Positions 17,269 through 26,241 of a DNA stretch of 64,000 nucleotides are shown here, piece after piece. The DNA comes from Planctomycetota bacterium (GTDB taxonomy: Bacteria; Planctomycetota; SZUA-567; H5-PLA8), in the NCBI GenBank assembly GCA_027493525.1, contig JAOSKN010000002.1, positions 1,521,326-1,585,325 on the forward strand. Direction: 5' to 3'. The position numbers and the translations under genes are program-made. The number at the start of each line of letters is the position of its first letter. Positions within the stretch are counted from its first letter, which is position 1. A model generated the notes under the pieces. It saw only the letters and a program-made list of their open reading frames with translations. It was not told the DNA's origin and ran no database searches.

Positions 17269-18046
17269 GCGGGTGGCCCCCATAACCCCGTTATGGGGGC
17301 GCCGAAGGCGATGGCAACTTCATGAAAACCAATCGCGATCCTGAAATGCCGGGTTGTCTCCAGGTAAAGCGCGCCTTAAATTTTCGGCATGGCCTCCGCT
17401 CGACCACCACGCACGATCTTCGATCTCGAAGGCCATCTTCAGTTCGTCACCTTTTCCTGCTATCGAAAGTTTCAATTCCTGAGCCGAGACCGCTGCAAGC
17501 AGATCGTCCTGGCGCACCTCGACCGTTGGGGCTGGCAGGAGCGCGTCGGGGTCGTGGGTTACGTCGTGATGCCCGACCACGTCCATGCGCTGCTGCGCCC
17601 CGCGGAACCCGGACGCCTGAGTCCGTTCATGCAGCTTTGGAAACGCGAATCAAGCCGGCATATTCATGCCTTCCTCCGTCTGGGTGGCGGCGCCGCGCCC
17701 TTTGGCGCAAGGGTCCGCGACGACGCGGGCCGCGTGCACTGCTGGAACAAACGCTATTATCCCTTCAACGTGTACAGCATGAAAAAGGCGATACAAAAGC
17801 TGGAGTACATGCACCACAATCCCGTGCGGCAAGGCCTGGCGGAGGATCCGTGCGCCTGGGCCTGGAGCAGCGCCCGCTACTGGCAGCAAGGCATTCGCCC
17901 GCCCGTCCGCATGTGCGGGATCGAAGGGTCCTTTCCGTGGGAGCGGAGCGCGAAGCGAGTGCAGGCTTGAAAGGGCCGTGGCACGTTCTTCATGAGGTTG
18001 CCATCGGCTTCGCCGCCCCCATAACGGGGTTATGGGGGCCACCCGC
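17269..18046 (+). mobile_element. REP-associated tyrosine transposase unit with 58-bp inverted palindromic ends
   Basis: Imperfect 58-bp inverted repeats at 17269-17326 and 17989-18046 bracket a single transposase gene. Each arm contains the palindrome CCCCCATAACCCCGTTATGG (plus three more G) and an adjoining CGAAG-CGATGGCAAC stretch ending TCATGAA. The arrangement, a RAYT gene between two inverted REP hairpins, is the expected self-unit of a REPtron. Confidence 0.85.
17389..17970 (+). CDS. REP-associated tyrosine transposase (RAYT, Y1-HUH family)
   Basis: 193 residues of the IS200/REP transposase superfamily. It has the opening strand LQFVTFSCYRKFQFL, the HUH metal motif in VVMPDHVHALL and, after a short loop, KRYYPFNVYSMKKAIQKLEYMHHNPV with the presumed nucleophilic tyrosine and the typical YMHHNPV ending. 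These enzymes nick single-stranded DNA at REP hairpins and may spread them. GC content is high, unlike its immediate neighbours. Tail residues after about 180 are not conserved. Confidence 0.9.
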   Translation: MASARPPRTIFDLEGHLQFVTFSCYRKFQFLSRDRCKQIVLAHLDRWGWQERVGVVGYVVMPDHVHALLRPAEPGRLSPFMQLWKRESSRHIHAFLRLGGGAAPFGARVRDDAGRVHCWNKRYYPFNVYSMKKAIQKLEYMHHNPVRQGLAEDPCAWAWSSARYWQQGIRPPVRMCGIEGSFPWERSAKRVQA

Positions 18047-18098
18047 GTTAGCCTAAACGACCTTAGATAGTTCCTATGTTGATTTCGGAAAGATAGCC

Positions 18099-19239
18099 AT
18101 GGGAACTAGGTTTAGCCTCCGAACACTAATCCTGTTTGTTCTTCTCATCCCAAGCATAGTCATATCAGCTCTCCGCTGGAATCCATGGCGTCTTGTTTGG
18201 GCCTCCGGCCCCCTGAAGGGCGGTGCTGCCGAACTGGTATTCTCTTCAGATCAGAAATACCTCTGCTGTCGAAGTTTTGAGGGGTACTCATATCTAATTG
18301 ATGCAAGCAATGGATCGTTGATTTGGTCGTTGAGTGCGCATTCAGAGCCAGTAGTTAGTATTGCCTTTCTTGGCAACGATCATTTCCTATCGTCTGGACG
18401 TGATGGAACTGTTAAAATACATGACATTCGAAGCAAGGCCACTAAGATTTTTCCGGCCGGCGACGATGGATGGTATTATGCATCTGCTCCATCGGGTGGG
18501 GGGAAAGTGCTTCTTGCAAATGATAAAGAGTCCAAAGTACTGGACTTGAGAACAGGAAGCGTACTTTTTTACTCTGCAGGCATCATCAGGGGTTTATAGC
18601 AAAGATGGGGCATTGATTCTTGGAATTAAGGGTGAGATGGAGGTATGGATATGGAATGGTCTTGATGGGTTTCCGATTCGCAAACTTGATTCTGGCTCTA
18701 CTTGGATTACCGCTAACGTCCTGTCTGGCGACAATAGCCTGTATGGTTATGGGGACAAAGATGGGAATATCAGTGTCGGCTCTATATTCGGCAACAATAG
18801 GGGTCTACAATTCCGTCAAGGTCGTAAGGTTGTAGCTATTTCTTTTTCACCAGATATGTCGCGTGTGGCTAGTTGCCTTCCAGGCGCGTATATATGGGAT
18901 TTGAGCAATGGATCTCTCGTATACGAATTCCATCATGGTGAACATGGCATTACAAGCGTGGCATTTGCCCCACAGGGGGATTATATCGCAATAGGTAATG
19001 GAGATGATACTGTAGCGATGTATGGCAGGATACACCCCGAATGGTGGTGGGGACACTTTTATCAGGTTGAAGTATGGCTCTCATTGTTGTTCATGGGATT
19101 GCTAATGAGCACATACATTGGCGGCAAGCGCGTGCAAGGTGTTCCTATGGCGGCCAAGCCCAGTGTGAAGGCCAAAAAGGAACCGGACGCGAAAGGAACG
19201 AGACGAGCCCCCGACCCTCCTGACCCCAAATACCCGTAG
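18099..19239 (+). CDS. Membrane-anchored WD40-repeat protein with a one-base frame break
   Basis: Repair gives 379 residues. The N-terminus FSLRTLILFVLLIPSIVI is a single helix of the kind common in planctomycete proteins. WD40/beta-propeller repeats follow (VVSIAFLGNDHFLSSGRDGT-VKIHDI, VVAISFSPDMSRVASCL-AYIWDL, ITSVAFAPQGDYIAIGNGD) and a second helix lies near the C-terminus (about 315-335). The frame breaks at about 18564-18569, a T6 run; T5 restores V-L-F-T-L-Q-A-S-S-G-V-Y. Such propellers usually mediate protein contacts. GC content is low. Confidence 0.75.
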
Positions 19240-19274
19240 CCCATGGCTTCGGGCGGAGGCGCTGGAGCAGGCCG

Positions 19275-19433
19275 ATGAGGATGCCCGAGTTGCCTGAAGC
19301 GCGTCCCATCGAGACGGTCTCGGTCGAACGGAAGGACGGGCAGTTCGTCGTGGTCGTCAGGCGCGGCGGGATCGAGGCCACGGGCGCGGACAAGGACGAG
19401 CAGACGGCGCTCTTCGCGGCGCGGAGCGCGTGA
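19275..19433 (+). CDS. Small hypothetical protein, 52 residues
   Basis: A short GC-rich frame starting M-R-M-P-E-L-P-E-A-R-P with two short strands (TVSVERKDGQFVVVVRRGG) and a helix (DKDEQTALFAARSA). Codon use is coding-like and it ends exactly before a REP palindrome. I do not recognise it; it could be the tail of a lost gene. Confidence 0.4.
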   Translation: MRMPELPEARPIETVSVERKDGQFVVVVRRGGIEATGADKDEQTALFAARSA

Positions 19434-19434
19434 G

Positions 19435-19464
19435 GCACGGGGCGGCTGCGCCGACCCGTGGCAC
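19435..19464. repeat. REP palindrome (family 1), single copy
   Basis: A 30-bp imperfect palindrome running from GCACGGGGCGGCTGCG to CCGACCCGTGGCAC. The same unit recurs at 48901-48984, 50141-50223, 58705-58820 and 62897-63007. Confidence 0.85.
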
Positions 19465-19558
19465 GGCGGGCAGGATGCTCGCGGTCCCGCCGACAGGACG
19501 CCGGCGCTCCGTGCCCGGGGTCCGGATGCCGGTTCCCGGTTTCCCGCCGCGGCGGCGG

Positions 19559-20515
<957 letters not shown>

Positions 20516-20526
20516 GGAGACTCCAT

Positions 20527-20612
20527 TCTGTAACCTGTGATCTGTAATCTGTATTCTGTATTCTGTAACGGCAAGACAGACAGATTACAGATTACAGATT
20601 ACAGATTACAGA
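20527..20612. repeat. Inverted pair of CTGTAAT-type heptamer arrays
   Basis: A run of degenerate CTGTRAT units is followed, after about 15 bases, by a run of ATTACAG units, i.e. the same heptamer inverted, so the region can form a long hairpin. It lies just upstream of the decarboxylase and downstream of the ferredoxin gene. Confidence 0.9.
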
Positions 20613-20622
20613 TCACAGTCGT

Positions 20623-20910
20623 TCATACTACCTCGACGACCACCTCGCCGTCACCCACCACTCTTGCGCAACAGGCCATGCGGTAGGGCTGCCCCTTGAC
20701 CTGGAGGAGTTCGAGCGTGCCGTCTTCCAGGTCGCCGACGGGATTGAGGTGCTCCCCGCCGGCGAGGACGCGGATGAGGTCCTGCCCGCAGAGGCCGCGG
20801 CGGCAGGAGTAGTGCATGGGGGCGCGGAGTTCCAGGAGCACCTGGAGGACGGACTTGCCCGGGGGCACTTCGCCTGCGTAGAGGGCGGGCTGGATGACGA
20901 GACGTCCCAT
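20623..20910 (-). CDS. Plant-type [2Fe-2S] ferredoxin with one ligand cysteine replaced
   Basis: 95 residues starting M-G-R-L-V-I-Q-P. The beta-grasp ferredoxin pattern is clear: MHYSCRRGLCGQDLIRVLAG, then HLNPVGDLE and PYRMACCARV with a last strand of valines. Normal members have C-x4-C-x2-C plus a distal Cys. Here the third position is Asp (CRRGLCGQD), leaving Cys-Cys-Asp plus the MACC cysteines. A vicinal Cys or the Asp could serve as fourth ligand. It would be a small electron carrier, but no redox partner is adjacent. Confidence 0.8.
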   Translation of the reverse strand: MGRLVIQPALYAGEVPPGKSVLQVLLELRAPMHYSCRRGLCGQDLIRVLAGGEHLNPVGDLEDGTLELLQVKGQPYRMACCARVVGDGEVVVEVV

Positions 20911-21034
20911 GCCGCAATGCTCCAGCGGCCGGCCGCGCAAGGCTCGGCGCGCGCCGCCCTTTCGAGGGCCGGCCAGCGCCCCTACCTTACCCGTTTTTCG
21001 GGCGCGTGGGCAATTCGCGGCGCGCGCACGGGCC

Positions 21035-22033
21035 TCAGCGCGGTGCGAGTTCGGCGTCGGGGGGCTCGTAGAGCCGGATGTCGTCGAGGTAGGCGGCGGC
21101 GGCGGCCTTGTCGTCGCCGCGCCCCGCGGCGAAGACGAGGCGCTGCCCCGGCCCGTCGTCGAGCGCTTCGCGGTGGAAGGCGCTGAGGGGCTCGTCGAAC
21201 CAGCGCCAGCGGTTGAGCGCGGCGTCGGCGGCGTCGAAGGTGAAGCGCTCGGCGCGGCCCTCGTGTTCGAGGTAGATCGTGACGCAGAGGGCGGGGCGGC
21301 GGGCCTGGAGGCGGTAGCGGAAACGGAGGCGCAGACGCTCGGGGACCAGCCGCTGCGCGGAGAGTTCGGCGCCGGCGCCGAAGGCGAAGCGCTCATGGTT
21401 CTCGAGCTTGGCGAGCGCGAGCATGCCGCCGCCGGCGGGGCGGCTGCGGTCGGGCATGGCGTAGGGCGTGGCGGACTCGCCGAAGTCGTGCGCGCTGAAG
21501 CCGCCGAGGTCCTGCCGGTCGAAGGCGGCTTCGAAGAGCGCGCGGGAGACGCCGGGGAAGGCGACGGCGCGCGGGCCGGCCGCGCGAGGTTCGGGCGGGG
21601 TTTCGCGGGTCGCGGTCGGCGCGGCTTCCGGCGCGGCCTCGGGCGCCGGGGCGGCGGAGAGCGCGTAGCCGAGGGCCAGGAGCAGCCCGGCGAAGAAGCC
21701 TCCCGCGGCCCAGACGAAGGCCGGCAGGCGGTCGGGGGCCTGCGGCGGCGGCGGCACGGCCCGTCCGCGCCCCGAGGAACCCGGCGGCGCGAGCGCGCCC
21801 GAACCGCGCCCCGGCGCCGCGCCGGCATGGATCGCCGCGAGCCGGCGCGAGGAGGGCGGGCGCTTGCGCGCGGTGAGGATGCGCGGCTCGGCGCCGGGCT
21901 CCTCGCCCGGGCGCTGCAACGGCAAACAGGCGCGATGATAGGGCTTGCCGTCGGGGCCGTTGAGGGCCTCGCCCGAAGGGAATTGATCCTCGGTGATGCG
22001 CATGCCGCATCGGTGGCAATAGACGATATGCAT
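21035..22033 (-). CDS. Zinc-ribbon membrane protein with C-terminal beta-sandwich
   Basis: 332 residues from the ATG at 22033. The first 40 residues form a C-x2-C ... H-x2-C zinc knuckle (YCHRCGMRITEDQF ... YHRACL). A basic and Pro-rich linker, one transmembrane helix (about 110-130), an Ala/Pro stretch and a C-terminal region of about 150 residues follow. That region has alternating strands ending YLDDIRLYEPPD, the look of a carbohydrate-binding or jelly-roll domain. I know no named family with this order. The zinc knuckle would face the cytoplasm and the sandwich the periplasm. Confidence 0.65.
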   Translation of the reverse strand: MHIVYCHRCGMRITEDQFPSGEALNGPDGKPYHRACLPLQRPGEEPGAEPRILTARKRPPSSRRLAAIHAGAAPGRGSGALAPPGSSGRGRAVPPPPQAPDRLPAFVWAAGGFFAGLLLALGYALSAAPAPEAAPEAAPTATRETPPEPRAAGPRAVAFPGVSRALFEAAFDRQDLGGFSAHDFGESATPYAMPDRSRPAGGGMLALAKLENHERFAFGAGAELSAQRLVPERLRLRFRYRLQARRPALCVTIYLEHEGRAERFTFDAADAALNRWRWFDEPLSAFHREALDDGPGQRLVFAAGRGDDKAAAAAYLDDIRLYEPPDAELAPR

Positions 22034-22106
22034 CGCGAGCCCCGGCGCCGCGGGCGGCGCCCCCCTGAGGCTATTATCGCCGCGCGGCGCGCAAGGGCAA
22101 CCCATT

Positions 22107-22185
<79 letters not shown>

Positions 22186-22378
22186 ACCTCCAGCGTTTCC
22201 TGTGCATCGATTCCCATGCGGTTCCTTGCGCCCTCCGGGCCGCTGGGGCCGAGACGCCCCGCTGCGTCAAGGGCACTAGCCGCATCGGGCAATGCCGTTA
22301 TGGTAAGCGGGTTCGTTCTTACAGCTTGGGTGCGGTCGCGTGCGCCAGGATCGAATCCGGCGACGCGGCCGGGAGCGC

Positions 22379-24212
22379 ATGCGCGTGGCCGATGAACCTT
22401 CCGAAACTCCCCGTGGTCCGCTGACGGCGGTGCAGGGCCTGCCGCCGGGGATGCTGCGGGAAGCGCGGCGGAACCTGCTTGCGGCGGCGGGCCTGAGCGC
22501 GCTGTGCCTGACGCTGTATCTCCTGCCGGCGCCGTTCCGGCCGCTGACGGAGACGGCCGAGGCGCGGATCGGGGTCGTGGCCGGGGAAATGCTGCGCACG
22601 GGCGACTGGCTGGTGCCGCGGCTGAACGGGGAGGTTCGCGTCAACAAGCCGCCGCTGGCGTACTGGCTGGCGGCCTCGACCGCGCAGGCGCTCTATCCGG
22701 AAGGCAGCCGGCGGGCGGTGAACGCGGGTGCGGGCGAGGACGGCGCGCCGGCGGTTTACGTGCGGCGGGTGCCGGAACTGGCGGTGGTGTTGCCGTCGGC
22801 GCTGCTGGGCGCGGCGCTGGTCTTCCTGACGGCGGCCTTCGGGGCGCAGGTCTTCGGGCGGACGGCGGGGATTCTGGGCCGGGCTGATCCTGGGCTTCGG
22901 GCACCTGTTTTTCCGCTTCGCGCAGATGGGCACGCTGGAGATGCCGCTGGCGTTCTTCACCGCGGTGGCGCTCTTTTCGGCGGGCTGGATCGTCTGCGCT
23001 CCGAAGCCGGGGCTGGGGGCGATGCTGGGGCTGGGCCTGGGCCTGGGGCTGGCGGTGCTGGCGAAGGGGCACGTGCCGGTCGCGGTGGTGCTGCTGCCGT
23101 CGCTGGCCGTGGCCTTGTGGCGCGGGGGCTTCAACGGGCGGAAGGTGGCGCTTTACGTCTCGGGCCTGGTGCTGGCGGCGGCGGCGGTGGCGCCGTGGGC
23201 GCTGATCGTGCATTGGCGCGTGCCGGAGGCCTTCGACGTGATGTGGCGGGAGGTCTCGGACGCGGTGGAGGTGGCGAGCCACGACCAGAACGACCGCTGG
23301 GTTTACTATCCCTACAAGCTGCTGGATGGGCTGCTGCCGTGGACGCCGGTCCTGGCGCTGGGCTGGGCGCTCTCGCGGCGGCGGCGGCGCGAGGAGGCCG
23401 CGGAGCACGGCGCGCGCCCGCCGCGGCTGGAGGACTGGCTGGCGCGATTTTTCTTCCTGACGGTCGTGCTGGGTTTCGTGCTGTTCTACGCGGCGCCGAA
23501 GCAGCAGTACTACTACCTGCTCCCGCTGTACCCGGCGCTGGCGCTGGGCGCGGGGCAGGCGCTGGCGCGGCTGAACCGGCCCGGGGGGATCCATGAAGAA
23601 CGCATGGCCTGGTTCCTGATCGCGCTGGGGCTGGCGCAGGGCGTGGCGGTGGCGCTGGCGCCGCAGTGGATCGGCTTCCTATTGTATCCGCTCACGATCC
23701 CGCTGGGGGTGCTGACGGCGGTGCTGTACTTCGTCGCGGCGCGGCAATGGGTGGAGGGCAACGGCGCGGGGGTGGCGCTGAGCATGGGCTTCGCGGCGTA
23801 CGCGGTGCTGATCGGGCTGACGATGCTGGGCGCGCTGGACCAGCGCTACCGGCATCCGCTGGCGCGCGTGGCCGACGAGACGGCGTACGCGCTGCAGCAC
23901 GGCTATCCGGAGCCGCCGCGGCTCTACGCGGTCCGCCCCGGGCAGCCGATGGAGGCGCTCTTGTACTACCTCGACGCGAAGCGGATCCACGGGCTGGACG
24001 AGCTGCTGGCGGAGTCGCTCGACGAGCAGGGCCATCCGCGCCCGAACGCGGAGGTCGCCGGGGGGCGGACGCGGATCGTGATCTGCCGCGCGGCGGTCGC
24101 GAAGGAATTGGGCTTCGAGCCGCCGTACCCGCCGGTCTTCCTGGGGCTGCTGCCGGAGAACGAGAAGATGCCGTGGGGGAAGTTGAAGGAGCTGGGGGAA
24201 GTAGGGGGGTAG
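22379..24212 (+). CDS. PMT/ArnT-type membrane glycosyltransferase, one-base frame break
   Basis: Repair gives 610 residues of the GT39/ArnT type, which move sugars from polyprenyl-phosphate donors in the membrane. The first loop carries ETAEARIGVVAGEMLRTGDWL and LNGEVRVNKPPLAYW, the conserved acidic-residue segment of the family. About ten membrane helices follow, then a soluble C-terminal domain. The frame breaks at about 22879-22880, where GGGCCGGG carries one extra C: removing it restores I-L-G-G-L-I-L-G-F-G-H. It may work with the UDP-sugar decarboxylase and the glycosyltransferases nearby. Confidence 0.85.
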
Positions 24213-24251
24213 TGGGTGCTGGGGCGGCGGAGTTTTTTGGGGAGCGCCGGC

Positions 24252-24524
24252 ATGAAGGACTGGGGTTGTTCCTTCCTTGCGGCAACATTCGCGCTATTGA
24301 GTTGCTTCGGTACCATCCATTGGTTGTCTTGGGGCTCAACAAAAAATCTGATCCTTCTTGCAGTTATCGTGTTCGTCCCGGTGATGGTTACGGCCAAGCT
24401 ACTACTCTTGCTCTACCGCTATCAGAAGGCCCAAATGCACCGTCACGGCCTAATCCCAAGGGTACCCGGACTAGAAACCGAAATGAATTCGGAGACATTG
24501 GATATTCCGAAAGATGAAAAGTAG
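24252..24524 (+). CDS. Small two-helix membrane protein, hypothetical
   Basis: 90 residues from the ATG at 24252, not recognised. Hydrophobic segments at about 8-25 and 32-52 are followed by a charged cytoplasmic tail. GC content is lower than in the preceding glycosyltransferase gene. It begins 40 bases after that gene, so it could be cotranscribed. Confidence 0.5.
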   Translation: MKDWGCSFLAATFALLSCFGTIHWLSWGSTKNLILLAVIVFVPVMVTAKLLLLLYRYQKAQMHRHGLIPRVPGLETEMNSETLDIPKDEK

Positions 24525-24680
24525 GTCCGAGTCATGAGGGTGGATGTGCTGGTTGCGGCGAGTCGCATGTTGTGAACCCAGGCTTTTCTTTGGGCATATC
24601 AAATAAAAACTAAAGCATTGGGTAGATTGCTGAAGACGCGAGACAGGCTTCGCATCTCGGCGGAGACTGGAGGCAGGCGG

Positions 24681-25022
24681 CACACCACTTCGTGGTGTGG
24701 CACCATGGGGAGACGACGCGGGAGGCTGGCGATTGCAGGTGGGGAGGGTAGGTGCGGCGTGGGCGACACGCCACTGCGTGGTGTGGCACCATCACGGACG
24801 ACGCGGGAGGCTGGCGATAGCAGGTGGAGAGGGCAGGTGCGGCGTGGAAGGCACACCACTTCGTGGTGTGGCACCATGGGGAGACGACGCGGGAGGCTGG
24901 CGATTGCAGGTGGGGAGGGTAGGTGCGGCGTGGGCGACACGCCACTGCGTGGTGTGACACCCTCGGGGAGCGACGCGGAGGGCGGGGTGCTTCAGGAGGT
25001 AACTCGGAGTCTGGACGGTTCC
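24681..25022. repeat. Tandem array of four 86-bp units, alternating A-B-A-B
   Basis: Units start at 24681, 24767, 24852 and 24938. Each opens with a short palindrome (CACACCACTTCGTGGTGTGG or its CACGCCACTGCGTGGTGTGG variant) followed by GACGACGCGGGAGGCTGGCG. Units 1 and 3 are almost identical, as are the openings of 2 and 4, giving a higher-order period of about 171 bp. A solitary copy of the palindrome lies at 60501. Frames through it have no coding character. The rest of 24525-25043 shows nothing else. Confidence 0.9.
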
Positions 25023-25043
25023 GGTAGCGTCCGGCCCCGGCCC

Positions 25044-26207
25044 TCAGCGCGTGCCGCGGTAGACCTCTTCGACCTGCGCGGCGATGCGGTCCCAGGTGAA
25101 GCGCTGTTCGACTTTGCGGCGGCCGTTCTTGCCCATTTTGCGCGTCTTCTCCCAGTCGGCGGTGATCTGGCCGAGGCCCCAGGCGATGGAGTCGGGGTGG
25201 TCGTAGATCGAGTAACCGTCCACGCCGTGCTCGACGAACTCCCCCGGGCCGCCGTTCTTCGTCGCGACGACGGGCTTGCGCGCGGACCAGGCTTCCAGGA
25301 TCACGATGCCGAAGGGTTCGTTGCGGCTGGGGACGACGACGGCGTCGCAGGCCTTGAAGTAGGCGCGCAGGCGGGCGGGTTCGACCTTGCCGAGCCAGCG
25401 GGTGTTGTGCTCCATCGTGGCGCGGGTCTTGTGTTCGAGGTCCCAGCGCATCTCGCCGTCGCCGGCGAGGACGAACATGGCGGTGGGGACGTGGCGCAGC
25501 AGCATGGGCATGGCCTCGACGAGCAGGTCCACGCCCTTCTGATACACGATGCGCCCGGCGAAGAGGAACATGGGGGCCATGGGGTGGATGCCGAGGCCGA
25601 CCTTGACCTCGCCGGCGTCCACGTCGAGGTCGAAGAGTTCCGGGCGCACGCCGTTGTAGATCACGCAGAGTTTGTCGTCGGGGGCCTGGTAGAGCCAGGC
25701 GACCTCGTGCTTGAGCGCCTGCGAGACGCAGACGACGCGCTCGGCCTGATAGATGCCCTGCCATTCGGCGTGGCGGACGGCCTCGCTGGGCCCGCCGTGG
25801 ATCTTGTTCCCCGCGCGCCCGAATTCGGTGGAGTGAATGGTCAGGATGCGCCGCGCGGGGCACTGGCCCTTGAGCAGGGACATGACCTCGGCGGTCATCC
25901 AGTCGTGGGCGTGAATGACGTCGAACTCGCCGGTGAGCGCGCGGGTGGTGAAGAAGTGGTGCTCGAAGGCGCGGCACATGTTCCACATTTCGTAGAGGAA
26001 GTCGTCGTGCCGGTCGTAGCCGCAGCGGTGGACGTAGACGCCTTCGATGTGTTCGTAGTGCTCCTGGTCGCCGCGGGTGGTGCCGGTGAAGAGGTGGACC
26101 TCGTGGTCGCGGCGGGCGAGGGCGCGGGCGAGTTCGCTGACGTGGACGCCCACGCCGCCGACGGCGACGGCGTCGAGGGATTCCCACGAGAAGAGGGCGA
26201 TGCGCAT
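25044..26207 (-). CDS. GT4-family glycosyltransferase (glycogen synthase-like)
   Basis: 387 residues with the GT-B fold. The N-terminal donor-loop motif is VGGVGVHVSELARALARRDHEV, followed by FDVIHAHDWMT, and the C-terminal nucleotide-sugar signature is NEPFGIVILEAWSARKPVVAT. Close to archaeal and bacterial glycogen synthase or sucrose/trehalose synthase-type GT4 enzymes. It probably acts in the cytoplasm on a glucan or other glycan. It is followed on the opposite side by the sialate esterase gene, read in the same direction 34 bases upstream. Confidence 0.88.
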   Translation of the reverse strand: MRIALFSWESLDAVAVGGVGVHVSELARALARRDHEVHLFTGTTRGDQEHYEHIEGVYVHRCGYDRHDDFLYEMWNMCRAFEHHFFTTRALTGEFDVIHAHDWMTAEVMSLLKGQCPARRILTIHSTEFGRAGNKIHGGPSEAVRHAEWQGIYQAERVVCVSQALKHEVAWLYQAPDDKLCVIYNGVRPELFDLDVDAGEVKVGLGIHPMAPMFLFAGRIVYQKGVDLLVEAMPMLLRHVPTAMFVLAGDGEMRWDLEHKTRATMEHNTRWLGKVEPARLRAYFKACDAVVVPSRNEPFGIVILEAWSARKPVVATKNGGPGEFVEHGVDGYSIYDHPDSIAWGLGQITADWEKTRKMGKNGRRKVEQRFTWDRIAAQVEEVYRGTR

Positions 26208-26241
26208 GGAGGCCGGATCCAGGTGATGGCGCGCGCGAAGG

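Noticed and set aside
22340..22360. Possible tRNA T-arm (GATCGAATCC)
   Set aside because: No acceptor stem, D-arm or anticodon arm at proper distances upstream.
24681..25022. CRISPR array
   Set aside because: Units are about 86 bp and repeat along their whole length; there are no unique spacers and no cas genes.
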